A stretch of 64,000 nucleotides of DNA from Datnioides undecimradiatus (taxonomy: Eukaryota; Chordata; Actinopteri; Lobotiformes; Datnioididae). The position numbers were made by a program, and so were the translations under genes. Location: NCBI GenBank assembly GCA_008933995.1, contig WARS01004318.1, positions 1,695,589 through 1,759,588 on the forward strand, written 5' to 3'. This document shows, piece by piece, positions 55,201 to 64,000 of the stretch. The notes below the pieces were generated by a model. It searched no databases and was not told the DNA's origin. It was given only the letters and a program-made list of their open reading frames with translations. The number at the start of each line of letters is the position of its first letter. Positions within the stretch are counted from its first letter, which is position 1.

Positions 55201-57037
55201 TACTCCTCCACCTCAGCTCTCAGGCAGTCAAAGAAAGCCTGCACTGCATGTTTGGAAGCTGCATCTGGAATAAAAATGCATATTTTACTTCTTGTTTGAT
55301 GTATTTTTCTTTAAAAGCCGAAGATCTTGATTGCCCCCTATTTGCTGGCTCCACGTTAGCAGGTGGTTTCTGCTAGGTCGTTCTTATCTGGCTGTTATTT
55401 GTTGAAGTGTTAATTTGTCTGATCAGTATGGATGAGTTATTTGATGCTGTGGCGGGATCTCCACTGTCCCACACCCCGATCACTACTGCACTGACTCTTA
55501 CTCCTAACGACATCATCAGTACTACATGGCATGCGTCTGCAAAGTAAAATGAAGTTGAGATGCATCAACCATCTTCCAGTTGAAGAGTCCACAGTCATGC
55601 TATCTGCTCTGTGAGGCTGTTAGCTAGTGCTAATGTGCAAATGTGGTCTTTCTGCATAAGAGATTGTTTACCTCACATATTTAATGTAACCTCAAGTTTT
55701 AGACATTAGAAAGAGGTAGACTTATATTAATACATGTTTTATTTATGTATAAACATTTCCTGGAGGTTTCCCTTCTTAATCCATGAACTCACATGTAGTG
55801 CGAAAAGGCACTGCTAGCTTCCCCTGGATGCTGTTGACCAGCAGCAGGTGACCAGTTCTCCTGGAGATCATGGACGGCAGCACACCTGAAATAGAAACAA
55901 TCCACATGCTGTAATGCAACAAGCAGGCAGCCGGAGGAAATGTGACAACACAACTGACCTCTTGCAAGATTTCAGCTTGCAAGACTTCAGTTGTACGTCT
56001 CCATTGTCTCACCTTTAGCCAGTGTGGCCGGTCCAAAGTAGTTGTTGTCCATCAGCAGTTTGTCTATCTCCAGAGAGATGGTATGCGCAGGTGCTTTGAG
56101 CTTCATGCTGCTGTTGAGGATGAGCACATCCAGGCAGCCGTAACAATCCATGATCTCTTCGATCGCCTCTGGCATGCTGTCCATGTCTCCAAAGTCCAGC
56201 AGCACCAGTTTAGGAGGAAACGTCTGAGGGAGAGAAACAGCAATGGGAGGGAGGTCTGAAACTGTCAACATTTTCCAGGTCGAGATTTTAAATTTAAAAA
56301 ACACATGAAAAGCTAATTATTTTAAAGCTAAAACTAGTGTTTTCCAATCTTTTTTTGGCTTGGCTCTTTACAACAAAATCAGAGTTTACATGATGTCTGA
56401 TGCTTACAATGTATTTAGCAGCTTCACCAAAGAGACATTACTCTTCTATACTTGTCAGTGATTAATTTAAATAATTGTTTGAGGCCCGAAAAGTTAAAAG
56501 TATCCAATATTTTACCCAGAAAAGCATCAATTAGATGAAAATAAACATAAATTGACCCAAAACTCTATATAAAGTATTTCAAATTCCTTCCACCGCAAAC
56601 ATCTACTACAGTGAAATGCTGCTTATGTGTATGATCCACCCATCTGTTTAAGGGTTGGTGTACTTACCACAGTTGGGTCTGAGGCATTTGCCAGTTCATC
56701 AGCGAGTTCTTCAAGTTTATCCCAACTTTTCCCGCAGAGGATCAGCCTAGCCCCGCCTTTGTGAAACACACCTGCACATTCTTCATGGATAGATTTAAAA
56801 TAAAAAGCTGAAAACAGTATAGTAAAGGAACTGAAAGCACTTTGTTTTTTAACAGTATAGCATGCTTACATTACCTTTTCCGAGCCCCGACAGAGCATCC
56901 GTTATAACTACCACCTTATTGCGTACTGATGTTTTGGACAACAGACCAATAACTGCACCGTAGAGGTAGAAAAGTCCCGCCGTTAGCACGACGACACATG
57001 GCACCAGGAGAACAGTGGTGGTCCAGACTGGGTCCAT
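46210..57037 (-). CDS. dhrs7c: Dehydrogenase/reductase SDR family member 7C
   Basis: DHRS7C (SRP-35) is a muscle sarcoplasmic-reticulum membrane SDR linked to all-trans-retinol oxidation and Ca2+ handling. Exons on -: 57037-56875, 56780-56668, 56223-56013, 55885-55793, 55264-55112, then a terminal exon best placed at 46416-46210. Seen: an N-terminal membrane helix ([20 protein letters not shown]), cofactor motif T46-DALSGLG, N129 in LILNSS, S181 in LLLVNSIQG and catalytic Y194AASK198. [16 protein letters not shown] and the tail [18 protein letters not shown] match the family. The expected total is 312 residues as in human, but exons 1-5 plus this last exon sum to 940 nt, one base over a multiple of three; the extra base seems to be in an A run near 46404 (ACAAAAGAAACC), so the assembled frame shifts there. 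A decayed copy of the same exon lies in intron 5 (53577-53783). Exons 1-5 are clean. Confidence 0.88.
46590..47200 (-). mobile_element. LINE reverse-transcriptase 3' fragment
   Basis: On the - strand, [12 protein letters not shown]...EQDIDRAS and [13 protein letters not shown] match the C-terminal RT region of fish non-LTR elements (EFKYLGVLF...EIDRRI and [10 protein letters not shown]). Several frame changes are present. The adjoining 46584-46680 (ATCCATCCATCTCC tail side) recurs at 50273-50370 and 46771-47200 recurs at 53885-54300. Confidence 0.7.
47208..47402. repeat. TGCTGGT-rich palindromic repeat, probable non-autonomous element
   Basis: Many copies of ATGCTGGT and its inverse ACCAGCAT alternate (for example GATGCTGGTGACCAGCAT at 47283-47300 and again near 47340). 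The start CCCTGCTAGAAAAACCAGCA matches the edge of a repeat common in fish. Probably a hAT-like MITE or derived minisatellite; the family is not certain. Confidence 0.5.
47403..48480. other. dhrs7c intron 5, unique AT-rich DNA
   Basis: No gene, repeat or conserved motif recognised. It lies between LINE fragment 46.6-47.2 kb and copy B. Confidence 0.5.
48481..48760 (+). promoter_or_regulatory. Promoter-like stretch with candidate first exon and donor
   Basis: Contains an inverted CCAAT (TGATTGG at 48542-48548) and, at about 48562-48587, GCAATGCTGCTTGGGAATTG, whose reverse complement resembles the ZNF143/SBS motif core AATTCCCA...GCATTGC. About 170 bp later there is a strong donor TACCACAG|GTAAGTATG (exon end 48759). 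No matching downstream coding exon was found, so a non-coding transcript or a regulatory remnant are both possible. Confidence 0.35.
48761..49919. other. dhrs7c intron 5, no recognised feature
   Basis: AT-rich; short open frames only. GCTAGC / TTAGCATT words near 49800-49880 may be part of a dispersed repeat. Confidence 0.45.
49920..50230. promoter_or_regulatory. CpG-rich promoter-like patch with CTCF-like site
   Basis: Two inverted CCAAT boxes (CGATTGG near 49979 and 50034), then CpG-rich DNA from 50030 to 50220, and a CTCF-like motif GCGCCACCCTCTGGCGG at 50200-50216 on the - strand. A 64-codon open frame on - (50206-50012) overlaps it but has no recognised domain. It could be a small CpG island of an unknown transcript. 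Confidence 0.35.
50273..50370. repeat. Copy of LINE-tail segment bordering copy B
   Basis: About 97 bp nearly identical to 46584-46680 (both run from CTTTATTTTAGTATACTATA to GAGGGGCAACAGGCT). It marks the left boundary of duplicated block B. Confidence 0.85.
50609..52218 (+). pseudogene. Coiled-coil repeat gene, copy B (frame interrupted as assembled)
   Basis: Direct paralogue of copy A with ATG at 50609 and the end motif GTGGTATGGTGA at 52207-52218. Recognisable parts: [18 protein letters not shown] (50759 on), [20 protein letters not shown] (51051 on), [19 protein letters not shown] (51225 on), then about nine 25-residue repeats. These lie in different frames, so several interruptions are present, mostly at different places from those in A. 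The protein is unrecognised; it would be a long cytosolic coiled coil with no signal peptide or membrane segment. A TATA box lies about 115 bp upstream. It may be intact in the genome if the indels are sequencing errors. Confidence 0.5.
51520..52135 (+). repeat. Coding minisatellite, 75-bp unit, about 9 copies
   Basis: Same unit as at 43.7-44.7 kb; unit starts near 51525, 51598, 51676, 51750, 51818, 51895, 51970, 52045 and 52118. The copy number differs from array A (about 14) and array L (about 8). Confidence 0.8.
52219..53560 (+). repeat. 3' flank of copy B
   Basis: Direct copy of 44821-46170 with small indels; the stretch GAAACACGGCCCGTGTCCAT (52890-52909) and its surroundings are near identical to A. 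No coding sequence recognised. Confidence 0.75.
53577..53783 (-). pseudogene. dhrs7c: Second, decayed copy of the dhrs7c terminal exon
   Basis: Has the same acceptor (TTTGCAG) and same stop as 46416-46210, ending AAVMAAGV-type sequence then GAAASEKM. At its start it matches the phase of exon 5 ([10 protein letters not shown]), but within 15 codons it loses one base and reaches TGA (…SQTRHD stop). Further small indels follow. Used as last exon it would truncate the protein before the conserved C-terminus. Being nearer to exon 5 than the other copy, it could still be spliced to as a cryptic end. Confidence 0.75.
53885..54300 (-). mobile_element. LINE reverse-transcriptase fragment, copy in block B
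   Basis: On -: [20 protein letters not shown] and [18 protein letters not shown] match the LINE RT C-terminal region, more cleanly than the 46.6-47.2 kb copy. It directly follows the dhrs7c exon flank after a deletion joint near 53887. Confidence 0.7.
54378..54842 (+). repeat. Orphan copy D of the coiled-coil gene 3' flank
   Basis: Matches 45153-45630 (A) and 52530-52990 (B), from AACTTTCATGGTGAG to ATGTCAAGCACACTT, but with no coiled-coil gene or array attached. The fourth occurrence of this flank in 15 kb. Confidence 0.8.
54843..55111 (-). other. dhrs7c intron 5, part next to exon 5
   Basis: Unique AT-rich sequence leading to the exon 5 donor (CCT|GTAAGT, base 55112). Nothing else recognised. 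Confidence 0.6.
55265..55792 (-). other. dhrs7c intron 4
   Basis: 528-bp intron without a recognised feature. Confidence 0.7.
56224..56667 (-). other. dhrs7c intron 2
   Basis: AT-rich 444-bp intron; nothing recognised beyond its splice sites. Confidence 0.7.
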
Positions 57038-57052
57038 CTCCTGGAGAATGTC
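57038..57052 (-). other. dhrs7c: dhrs7c 5' UTR end behind a splice acceptor
   Basis: On -, TTTTTCAG|GACATTCTCCAGGAG precedes ATG 57037. The acceptor-like sequence 15 bases before the start suggests that a non-coding first exon lies upstream. Confidence 0.45.
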
Positions 57053-57116
57053 CTGAAAAATGTTTTTACTTATTTATTTATTTGGAGCATATCTTTGTGC
57101 TTGCTCAAAATATGAA

Positions 57117-57500
57117 AGAAATAGTTTGATATTTTGGGAAATTAGCTTATTTGCTTCATTTCAGACAGTTAGATGAGAATATGGATACTGCTTTCCCATC
57201 TGTCAGTAAAATATCAGAGTAACAAGCAGCTAGTTATCTCAGCTTAGCATAAAGAGGAAGAGGAGGCAAGGTCGGCTCTGTCCACAGCTAAGACAATCAA
57301 GCTCCTCTAAAGCCTTAGTTTCTACTGGACAGAGCTAGCTAGCTGGTTAGCTGTTTCCCAGTTTCCAGTCATTATGCTAACCTTAGCTAGCTAACTTGTG
57401 ACTGCAGCTTCATTTTTAGCTTATCTGTCAGTCCTCTCATGTAAATCTCTGGTAGAAAACAAATAAACATAGTTCCCAAAATTTTGTACTAAATCCAAAT
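57117..57500. repeat. Dispersed teleost repeat
   Basis: Word order GATATTTTGGGAAATTAGC, AGTTAGATGAGAATATGG, CAGCTTAGCATAAAGAGG, CTCCTCTAAAGCCTTAG matches the family also seen at 21.48 and 15.44 kb. A clean example of nearly 400 bp in the dhrs7c 5' intron or upstream region. Confidence 0.6.
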
Positions 57501-58534
57501 GGGTTCAAACAAAACAAGTTCCAAATCACCCATGTTGATGTAGGTCACAGTTAGCTGACATGTTTTGGGTTGTAAAAGCATGTTTGAGAGATTTAAACAT
57601 ACTTTTTGGATGGAAAATGATTTTTCTGATGATGCAAATGAGATGGGATGGGATGTCTAACACTGTTCAGGATCTAATGAACGTTGAAAAACCAAGCAAT
57701 TCATACCCAAAAGCTTTCCGGCTCTGTTACATTGGAGTCCATCTCACCTTCTACAACCATTTTAAAGTCTAACTATTTTTACAGCTCTGAAATAAAAGCA
57801 GAAAAGACATTTTTTAACCATGTTCTTGCATTAGTAAACAAAACTAAATAATAAATACATCACCATTAATGAGATTTTTGCCTATTTTATGTTGAATATA
57901 TATTTATATTTATAATAAGTATTTCAATATTCTTATTTTTATAAAATATGGCAGTGCTTTATGAGGAAAATCACATTCCCAAATCACAAAATTCAAAAAA
58001 AGACTTGATTGGGAATAAAATATGCTCTGTCTGGCTGATTTGGGTCATTTATTTTCAGATTTTCTCATTTTAAAACAGTTTCAAAAACCCTGAAATCAAC
58101 ATTTTAGCACACTACCACAAAGAGGCACAAAATGAAGATAAGGTGTTGAAAATCTTGTATTTTTGGTCAGTCCTCACTTTGATAAACAGAAGGATAAAAA
58201 GGTTTTGTTATTTGAATATAGACAATTGTTCTGACACAAGTCTGATTTCAGGGAATAAGTTTTTATGGCATGAACACATGGACGGAGTCAGAACAAAACC
58301 TTAGTATAAACAATATTATATCTGCTCAGCTTTACAGTGTGTTCTTTGTCATTTGTTTGTCATTGGGCCCCCTTCATTATCAGGGGAGAAGGGAAGGTCA
58401 ACAACATGTCTTTTATCATCACCTCCAGACACCCGGCGCCTGCTCACATTGGTGCACAGTGTGAGTGACAGTGTGGCCAGTTCACCACATCAATGTACAA
58501 TCAAATATGCCTTCATATCCATAAATTTTCCCCT
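57501..58534. other. dhrs7c upstream region
   Basis: AT-rich; no gene or repeat recognised. Confidence 0.5.
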
Positions 58535-58900
58535 CACAAAGAGACACAAAATGACTACAAAGAGACATATGAAGATGAAGAGACACAAAATGACCACAAA
58601 GAGATGCAAATTGTACACAATGACTTACAAAGCAACAACAATTCGATAGAAAATAACCACAAAGACATACAAAATAATCACAAAGAGATACAAAGTGACC
58701 AAAAAGTGACACAAAACAACCATAAACACAAATAAAACAACCACAAGGAGACACAAAACAACCACAAATGAACACAAAATGACCACAAAGGGAGACAAAA
58801 TGACTACAAAGAGATGCAAAGCAACCAAAGAGTAACACAAAACAACCTCACAGTGTGACACTACAAACAGATGCAAAGCAAGAGCAAACAGCAACAAAAT
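58535..58900. repeat. ACAAA-rich minisatellite
   Basis: Imperfect units of about 21 bp built on GACACAAAATGACCACAAAGA. Because 21 is a multiple of 3 the - strand stays open for 118 codons with a C-F-V periodic pattern; this is a by-product of the repeat, not a gene. Confidence 0.8.
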
Positions 58901-59418
58901 GACCACAATGTTTAGGGCTCTTGCTCTTTTATAGGAGCAACATCAGGCCTAATGATCTGTCTTTGACTTCATGTTTGTGATATAGAGTATAATTCATAAA
59001 GCAATAAGAGCAATCCTTTAATAAAACACTTGAAGTCCAGTTCTTTGTCGTCAGATGATCTTGGAGTTTTGTTCAGCTTCAAGTTTGAAGATAACCTTTT
59101 GGTTTAGGTTTACCATGCCAAGCACTGGCTGCTTGTCCAGGAAGAGGCTTCTAAATATAAACTGCCCTAGAAATAGATGCCGTATCTCCCACAAAGACTC
59201 AGTGTCACAGAGTACTCTCCACATAATTCCACAATAAACTCAAGAGATACACAAATACACAGTCACACAGTCACAAGCCTGAACAGGAAAAGAGAAAAAG
59301 AGCAGTTTTCCTCCATTCAGTCATGCTGTTGAGAGTAAAATTAAAGATAAAATCTTAAGTATCCTGCACTTTGCACAAGTATCTGACAGATTAAGGCAGG
59401 TGGTTGTTTCTAACTGAC
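58901..59418. other. Region without recognised feature
   Basis: AT-rich DNA; probably intron of dhrs7c if the 59.4 kb non-coding exon is real. Confidence 0.4.
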
Positions 59419-59567
59419 CTCGATGTTGCTGGAAATGAATCAGCAGTCAAACACTAAGCGCTTCCTCAGGCCTCTGCAGGTGCTCTGGATTTATTTCCCC
59501 TCCTGAGGAGCAGTAGCTGCAGCTCATTCACAGAGCTCCTCCGACATGACAGCCTGGACTCCCTGCC
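59419..59567 (-). other. dhrs7c: Candidate non-coding first exon and promoter of dhrs7c
   Basis: On -, a donor CATCGAG|GTCAGT ends at 59419. Upstream lie a TATA-like ATTAAAAG (59600-59593) and an E-box CAGCTG (59608-59613), giving a predicted start near 59567. An exon of about 150 nt would join to the acceptor at 57053. The E-box fits muscle expression of dhrs7c. The whole is inferred from short signals. Confidence 0.3.
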
Positions 59568-59613
59568 AGAGCAATACTTTGGGATTTGAGCTCTTTTAAT
59601 AGCAGCACAGCTG

Positions 59614-61797
59614 ACTCAGTTATTTTCCATGTATGTTGTCCACATGTTATGTTTAGAATGACAGGCGGGGAGGAGGCGGGGTGGCTGCTCAGTAAAGAGG
59701 AGGGATGTTTCTATTGACTGTGGTCTGATTGTCTTTACGTTTCTAATGTCCTGTACATTTAAAGAATAATTAAACATAAAGATTAAAGAATACAAGTTAG
59801 ATTTATTAAGGTGTTATATTTGCTTACTTTTAAAGAATCAGAGTTCTACAGTGATGCATGTGATGCAACTAGATCCTCTTATAGTTAAGATTTAACATAG
59901 TCATATCATAATTCTTCATCAATGTATGACTTAAACTTTCCAAAGGTACCAATCTTAGATGTCCCTAAGCAGGTCATGGAAAAGGTCGTTGCTTCCTGCA
60001 TAGAAATATTTACGTATATTTTAAGCAAAAGTGCTAAAATATCATTATGAAAACATACACAAATTGACAAAATTAAGAATACAAATTATTATTTTATATT
60101 TCATGTTTTTATGTTTAATCTTAATCTACAAAGTATCCGGGTAACTGTAAGAGTACCTTAAAATGCAGTTTTTTGAGTAGAGGAATGCCTGAGATATTTG
60201 ATATTTTTGCTTCTTTTTATGCATCAAAGTAAATAAATAATAAATAAATAAAGATTGTATTACTGTCTGATCAGTGTTTCTAAATACTTACCACAGAGAG
60301 ATTGCCTGTAAACACAGTCACAAACTGGTGATTGTGGTTGCTAGTTAGCTGGTGTTTTGCTAACTGAGCTAACTGTAAAAGCTAACATTCGCTAGTAACA
60401 TTAAATCTTTTGTTGCGTTTACCAAACATTATGCTAATAACATTTAAATAAAACAAAGTAAGACCTATTTTTATAAAATACATCTATTTTACATGGGTAA
60501 AAGTGTAATGCTGGTAAATTAAGCTAATTCATGATGCTACAGTCACTTCCTGTTCACACAATTGATTGGACAGCTGCAGATGTTTCCTAGCAACGGAGTT
60601 ACACAACCCAGAAGTCTTGAAGTCTGCTGAGGATGTTTCTTATGTTGTAATATGTATCTGAATTTATTAAAATACTAATATTTGATAATACTCAATGAGA
60701 AATCTTAAAAGCTTTACGTTTAAACTCTGTAGACTGTATTTATGAATATCTGCTGCAGCAATCCTGTTTATGTTGTCTGTGTGAGTGTGTGTGTGTGCGC
60801 GTGTGTGTGTGTGTGTGTGTGAGAGAGAGGGAGAGGGAGAGGGAGAGATGAAATTAAAGGCTCGAAAATTCTGTCAATCAAGTTAAATAAATTAAACGGT
60901 TTCACCGGAAGTTGATAATATCACAATAAAAGTCTTACATCCTACTTATAAATCTTTCCACCATTTTTCCATCAAACGTTGACAAAGCTTCAACAAAAAA
61001 GTATTTGCATTTGTATCATCGACAAGCTCTTCTTAACGTAAGTCTTCTTTATTTATACATTTTATTTATACTAACTACTTTTTGTGTGTTAATTGCTTTG
61101 TCTTATATTATTTAAGTTTGTCCCAGTATTTACTTAGAGTTATGACATTTGCATGTGGAGCTGCGTTCATCAAATTAACCTACAGCTATTTAATTAAACT
61201 GTAATTAAACTAAACTGTAAATCAAACACTTCAAATGAGGCCCTTTGAAGCCTGCAAATAGCTTTTAATTTCACTATCGAGAAATCTACTGATTATTTTC
61301 TCAATTCTTCAAACGGTTTTGGTCTATAAAATGTCAGGTAATATTAAAAATATGTATTGAATTATTTACAAATAAAATGAATAATGAAAAAATGGACAAA
61401 ATGATTCAACATATATCAAAATAATTACTGCTGAATTTCACAGCTGAGACAAATTAATAAATGGACTAAGCATTGCAGCTCTGGGAGGTCCCTTATATTC
61501 TGCAGTGTTATGGTAATTTTGAATAATCTTTAGAGACTAATAGAACTGTAATAAATAAATAAATACATACATACATACATACATACAAATGAACTAACGG
61601 TCAAACGTTTCCGGTACATCTGGTTGGTTTTATTTTGAAGGCACTAACCGGATATTGAATTTGTGTGTATTGCGCACATTGACACCGGGGGGATTTCACT
61701 GGGTTTTGCTGCACTGACACAGCGGGCGTTTGGTTTATCGCTCCCCTTTAGACGAGACAGACCTGCTGTATTCCTACAGAGCCAGATAACCGGTAAA
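59614..61797. other. dhrs7c-u2af2 intergenic region
   Basis: No gene is supported. A GT/GA compound microsatellite lies at about 60780-60848 and an AAAT/ACAT tetranucleotide tract at 61550-61587. The last ~200 bp before 61798 would hold the u2af2 promoter and leader; no TATA box is seen. Confidence 0.5.
60780..60848. repeat. GT then GA compound microsatellite
   Basis: About 20 GT units interrupted by GCGC, continuing into GAGAGAGGGAGAGGGAGAG. Confidence 0.9.
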
Positions 61798-63848
61798 ATG
61801 TCGGATTTCGAGGAATTTGAGAAGCAGCTGAGCGAGAATCGACAGGGTGAGTGTTAACGGTCGGTCTGTGTCCCAGTTCGGTCTGTAAGCTAGCATCGCA
61901 GCGCTCACATAGTGCGTAATGTTAAATTAGCCCCCCCCAATCATTTTTATGAATGAATAAAAAGACCTGACAACAACTTCGGCGTGTAGTTTCTCACGCT
62001 GTGACTCAGCTTGTTTCAGGTTAGCATCGTTCATATTTAGCTTCATGATGCCGGTAATCTCAACCTCATCCTGTGGACCGCACACAGCCGCTGCTTAATC
62101 TTCTGCACAGTAGTAAAGGTAGTCTGGGTACCGGTGAGAGTTCACCGTGGATTCACCTGCCATTACCCTGCGCGGACAGCGACGTGCGAAACTACATTTA
62201 AAAAGCGCATCTTATCATATTTTCTTCTCCTACAAATACACACGCTGGTAAAAATGAACAAAAAGGACATTTTCTGAATTGTTATGATTTACTTTTCAAT
62301 TCGGCATCATTTAGTAATTGCTGCAACACATGATTACAAACATTAAGACAAAAATAATAACACGACTGCTCCACTGGATGGCATATAATTGATGAATGAT
62401 GAGTAACGGTAATAATGATGCTTATCATCATCAATATCACCTGATATAACTTTCATGACAATTTTTCACAGCTATTAAAAATGCAAATAATTGGTGACAT
62501 AAATATTTCAGTGGCATTCCCAATGTGAGGATATTCTATTTTTAATTTTAATAAATCAACTTAATATCTTTTAGTAATTTGAGACTTTTAGAAAAGGACA
62601 TTGGAATATGTAAAAACGTTTTTTAGGAAACTTTGTCAGATTATTCCCTATTTTCTATAATAATAATGTAAATTAACTATAAACTCCAATACAGTGAAGG
62701 AGAACAGTGAAGTTTGATGTAAAACACAAAGGAGACCAAAGACACAAAAATAAGAGAGACAGTAAGAAAAAGAGCCTTTCACTGAAACACAGCACATCTA
62801 AACCTTGACATGTAATCAGTGCAGAGCCACCAGGTGGATCAGATCTACACAAAACCTCCCATCGATTTGTTCAAAGGTCTTAAGTCATGTTCTACCTGAG
62901 TGTTCCTGTTGCCAAGAAGAGAGGCCACATTAAACTGTCAGACCTCGACAATGAAGAAGAAATATGACGGGGGTGGTCTCTGCACAGCACAGAGGTGACT
63001 GGAGTGTATCAGAGCATGTAATTAATATCGAAAGGAGCCCTCTGTACCACTTTTGTCTGATAATGTAATTACCTGCACTTTGTGCCTTTAAATATTATCC
63101 CTGTTGGTAATTATAGTAGGTGCTATTTAAGAAAATATAAAAAAAACACCCCAGACACATCAATTAAGTATTTACTTGGTGGTTATTTATGTGCCAACCT
63201 TAATTACCTTGGAGAGAATATGAGTATTTCAGTAATACTGCATGTAAAGGCTGCATCTGATGATTAATTAATTTATTCAGTAACTTGCAGATTGCAAAAC
63301 AAACAACTGATTAATGAACAAATATAATAATGTATTGATTGACCAGCAACAGTCCGGTGTTTTTCAGTGAATAGTCAAATATTTTCCTTTTGAGATGTAA
63401 AATAAAGAAAATGTGGGAATGCTCAAATAAAATAGGTCTGAATCATAATAAAATACAGTACTTGAGTAAATGTACTCAGTAATTTTGCATCAATGCAAAA
63501 AGCAAAGAAAGGCAGCAAGTTTGCATGAAATAAATGACTCGAACTATTAATTGATTATTAAAAATTGTTGCCAGTTAATCAACTGATGGTCACAGCTCTT
63601 CTACATATCAATATTTATGAATTAATTGAGTGTTTACTCGCAGAAATAAACGTAAGTATTGGCTTCTGCACAGAGAGAGAAAGAGAAAGACACAAAAAGA
63701 GGAGTCGCAGTGGATCTACAGGCCGGGGCGACAAACATCGCAGCTGGAGCAAAGACCGAGGCAGCCGCAGCCGAGAGAAGCGAAGCCGCAGCAGAGACCG
63801 GAAGAGCCGGGACCGCCGGAGCTCCTCCCGGGACCACAAGAAGCACAG
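61798..63848 (+). CDS. u2af2: U2 snRNP auxiliary factor large subunit (U2AF65), first two exons
   Basis: U2AF65 binds the polypyrimidine tract at 3' splice sites and recruits U2 snRNP in the nucleus. Exon 1 is 61798-61846 (MSDFEEFEKQLSENRQ, human MSDFDEFERQLNENKQ), donor G|GTGAGT. Exon 2 is 63674-63848: ERERERHKKRSRSGS then RSRSREKRSRSRDRKSRDRR without breaks, the N-terminal RS domain, ending AG|GTCAGT. Together they give 74 codons plus two bases. The ULM, three RRM/UHM domains and the remaining exons lie beyond the window. Fish have u2af2a and u2af2b; which one this is cannot be told here. Confidence 0.93.
61847..63673 (+). other. u2af2 intron 1
   Basis: 1.8-kb AT-rich intron, no exon or clear repeat recognised. 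CpG content falls quickly after the first 300 bp. Confidence 0.65.
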
Positions 63849-64000
63849 GTCAGTGGGTCAGAGCTGCTGCAAAGCGCAGAGGCAGGCTTTTATTGTGAAA
63901 ATGCACCTGTGAATGTTTCAAACAACTAGCAGAGACCCCAGTCCAGTTTTTGCCCTTTTAGCTCTGTTTTGGTCTCCACTTGCTCAAAACTCTCTGTGGC
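63849..64000 (+). other. u2af2 intron 2, truncated by window end
   Basis: Begins with donor GTCAGT; no further exon before the window ends. Confidence 0.7.

Noticed and set aside
58482-58906. 118- and 93-codon Cys/Phe/Val-rich frames on -
   Set aside because: By-products of the 21-bp ACAAA-rich minisatellite.

Overview
This window is vertebrate nuclear DNA, almost certainly from a ray-finned fish (probably a percomorph teleost). Evidence: multi-exon genes with GT-AG introns, many CA/GT microsatellites, short AT-rich introns, several dispersed repeats I recognise from teleost genomes, and a gene set matching human 17p13.1 (GAS7, RCVRN, GSG1L2, DHRS7C). No rRNA, tRNA, CRISPR array, retroviral or LTR element was recognised.

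Layout. (1) 1-21.2 kb, + strand: gas7, an F-BAR membrane-shaping protein. The window holds one exon of the long isoform, an internal first exon with its own promoter, all downstream F-BAR exons and the 3' UTR. (2) 24.0-25.2 kb, - strand: rcvrn (recoverin), three exons. (3) 29.2-35.8 kb, + strand: a GSG1-family four-pass membrane protein, best called gsg1l2. (4) 38.2-39.4 kb, - strand: a NATD1-like GNAT-fold protein with a leader resembling a mitochondrial presequence. (5) 40.1-54.9 kb: a rearranged block of repeated DNA. (6) 46.2-57.0 kb, - strand: dhrs7c, an SDR protein of the sarcoplasmic reticulum, whose last exon lies inside the repeated block. (7) 61.8 kb onward, + strand: the first two coding exons of u2af2 (U2AF65); the gene continues beyond the window.

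The unusual part is the 40.5-54.9 kb block. An unrecognised intronless coiled-coil gene is present three times: L on - (about 41.6-42.5 kb), A on + (42.8-44.8 kb) and B on + (50.6-52.2 kb). Each copy ends in a coding minisatellite with a 75-bp (25-codon) unit. L and A are head to head around an inverted-repeat promoter with two outward-facing TATA boxes. A fourth partial copy (D, 54.4-54.8 kb) holds only downstream flank. The dhrs7c terminal exon was carried along, so copies lie at 46.2 and 53.6 kb; as written, neither continues the frame of exon 5. Differences between A and B are rich in one-base gains and losses, while single-copy exons are clean. That points either to decay or to poorly polished repeat sequence.

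The single-copy genes are separate host genes rather than an operon-like set. Their adjacency is inherited synteny, but glp2r, which lies between RCVRN and GSG1L2 in human as I remember it, is not seen here, and rcvrn and dhrs7c point opposite to gas7. Exon boundaries were placed by eye from homology remembered for each family plus splice signals and phase; they were not checked by alignment software.
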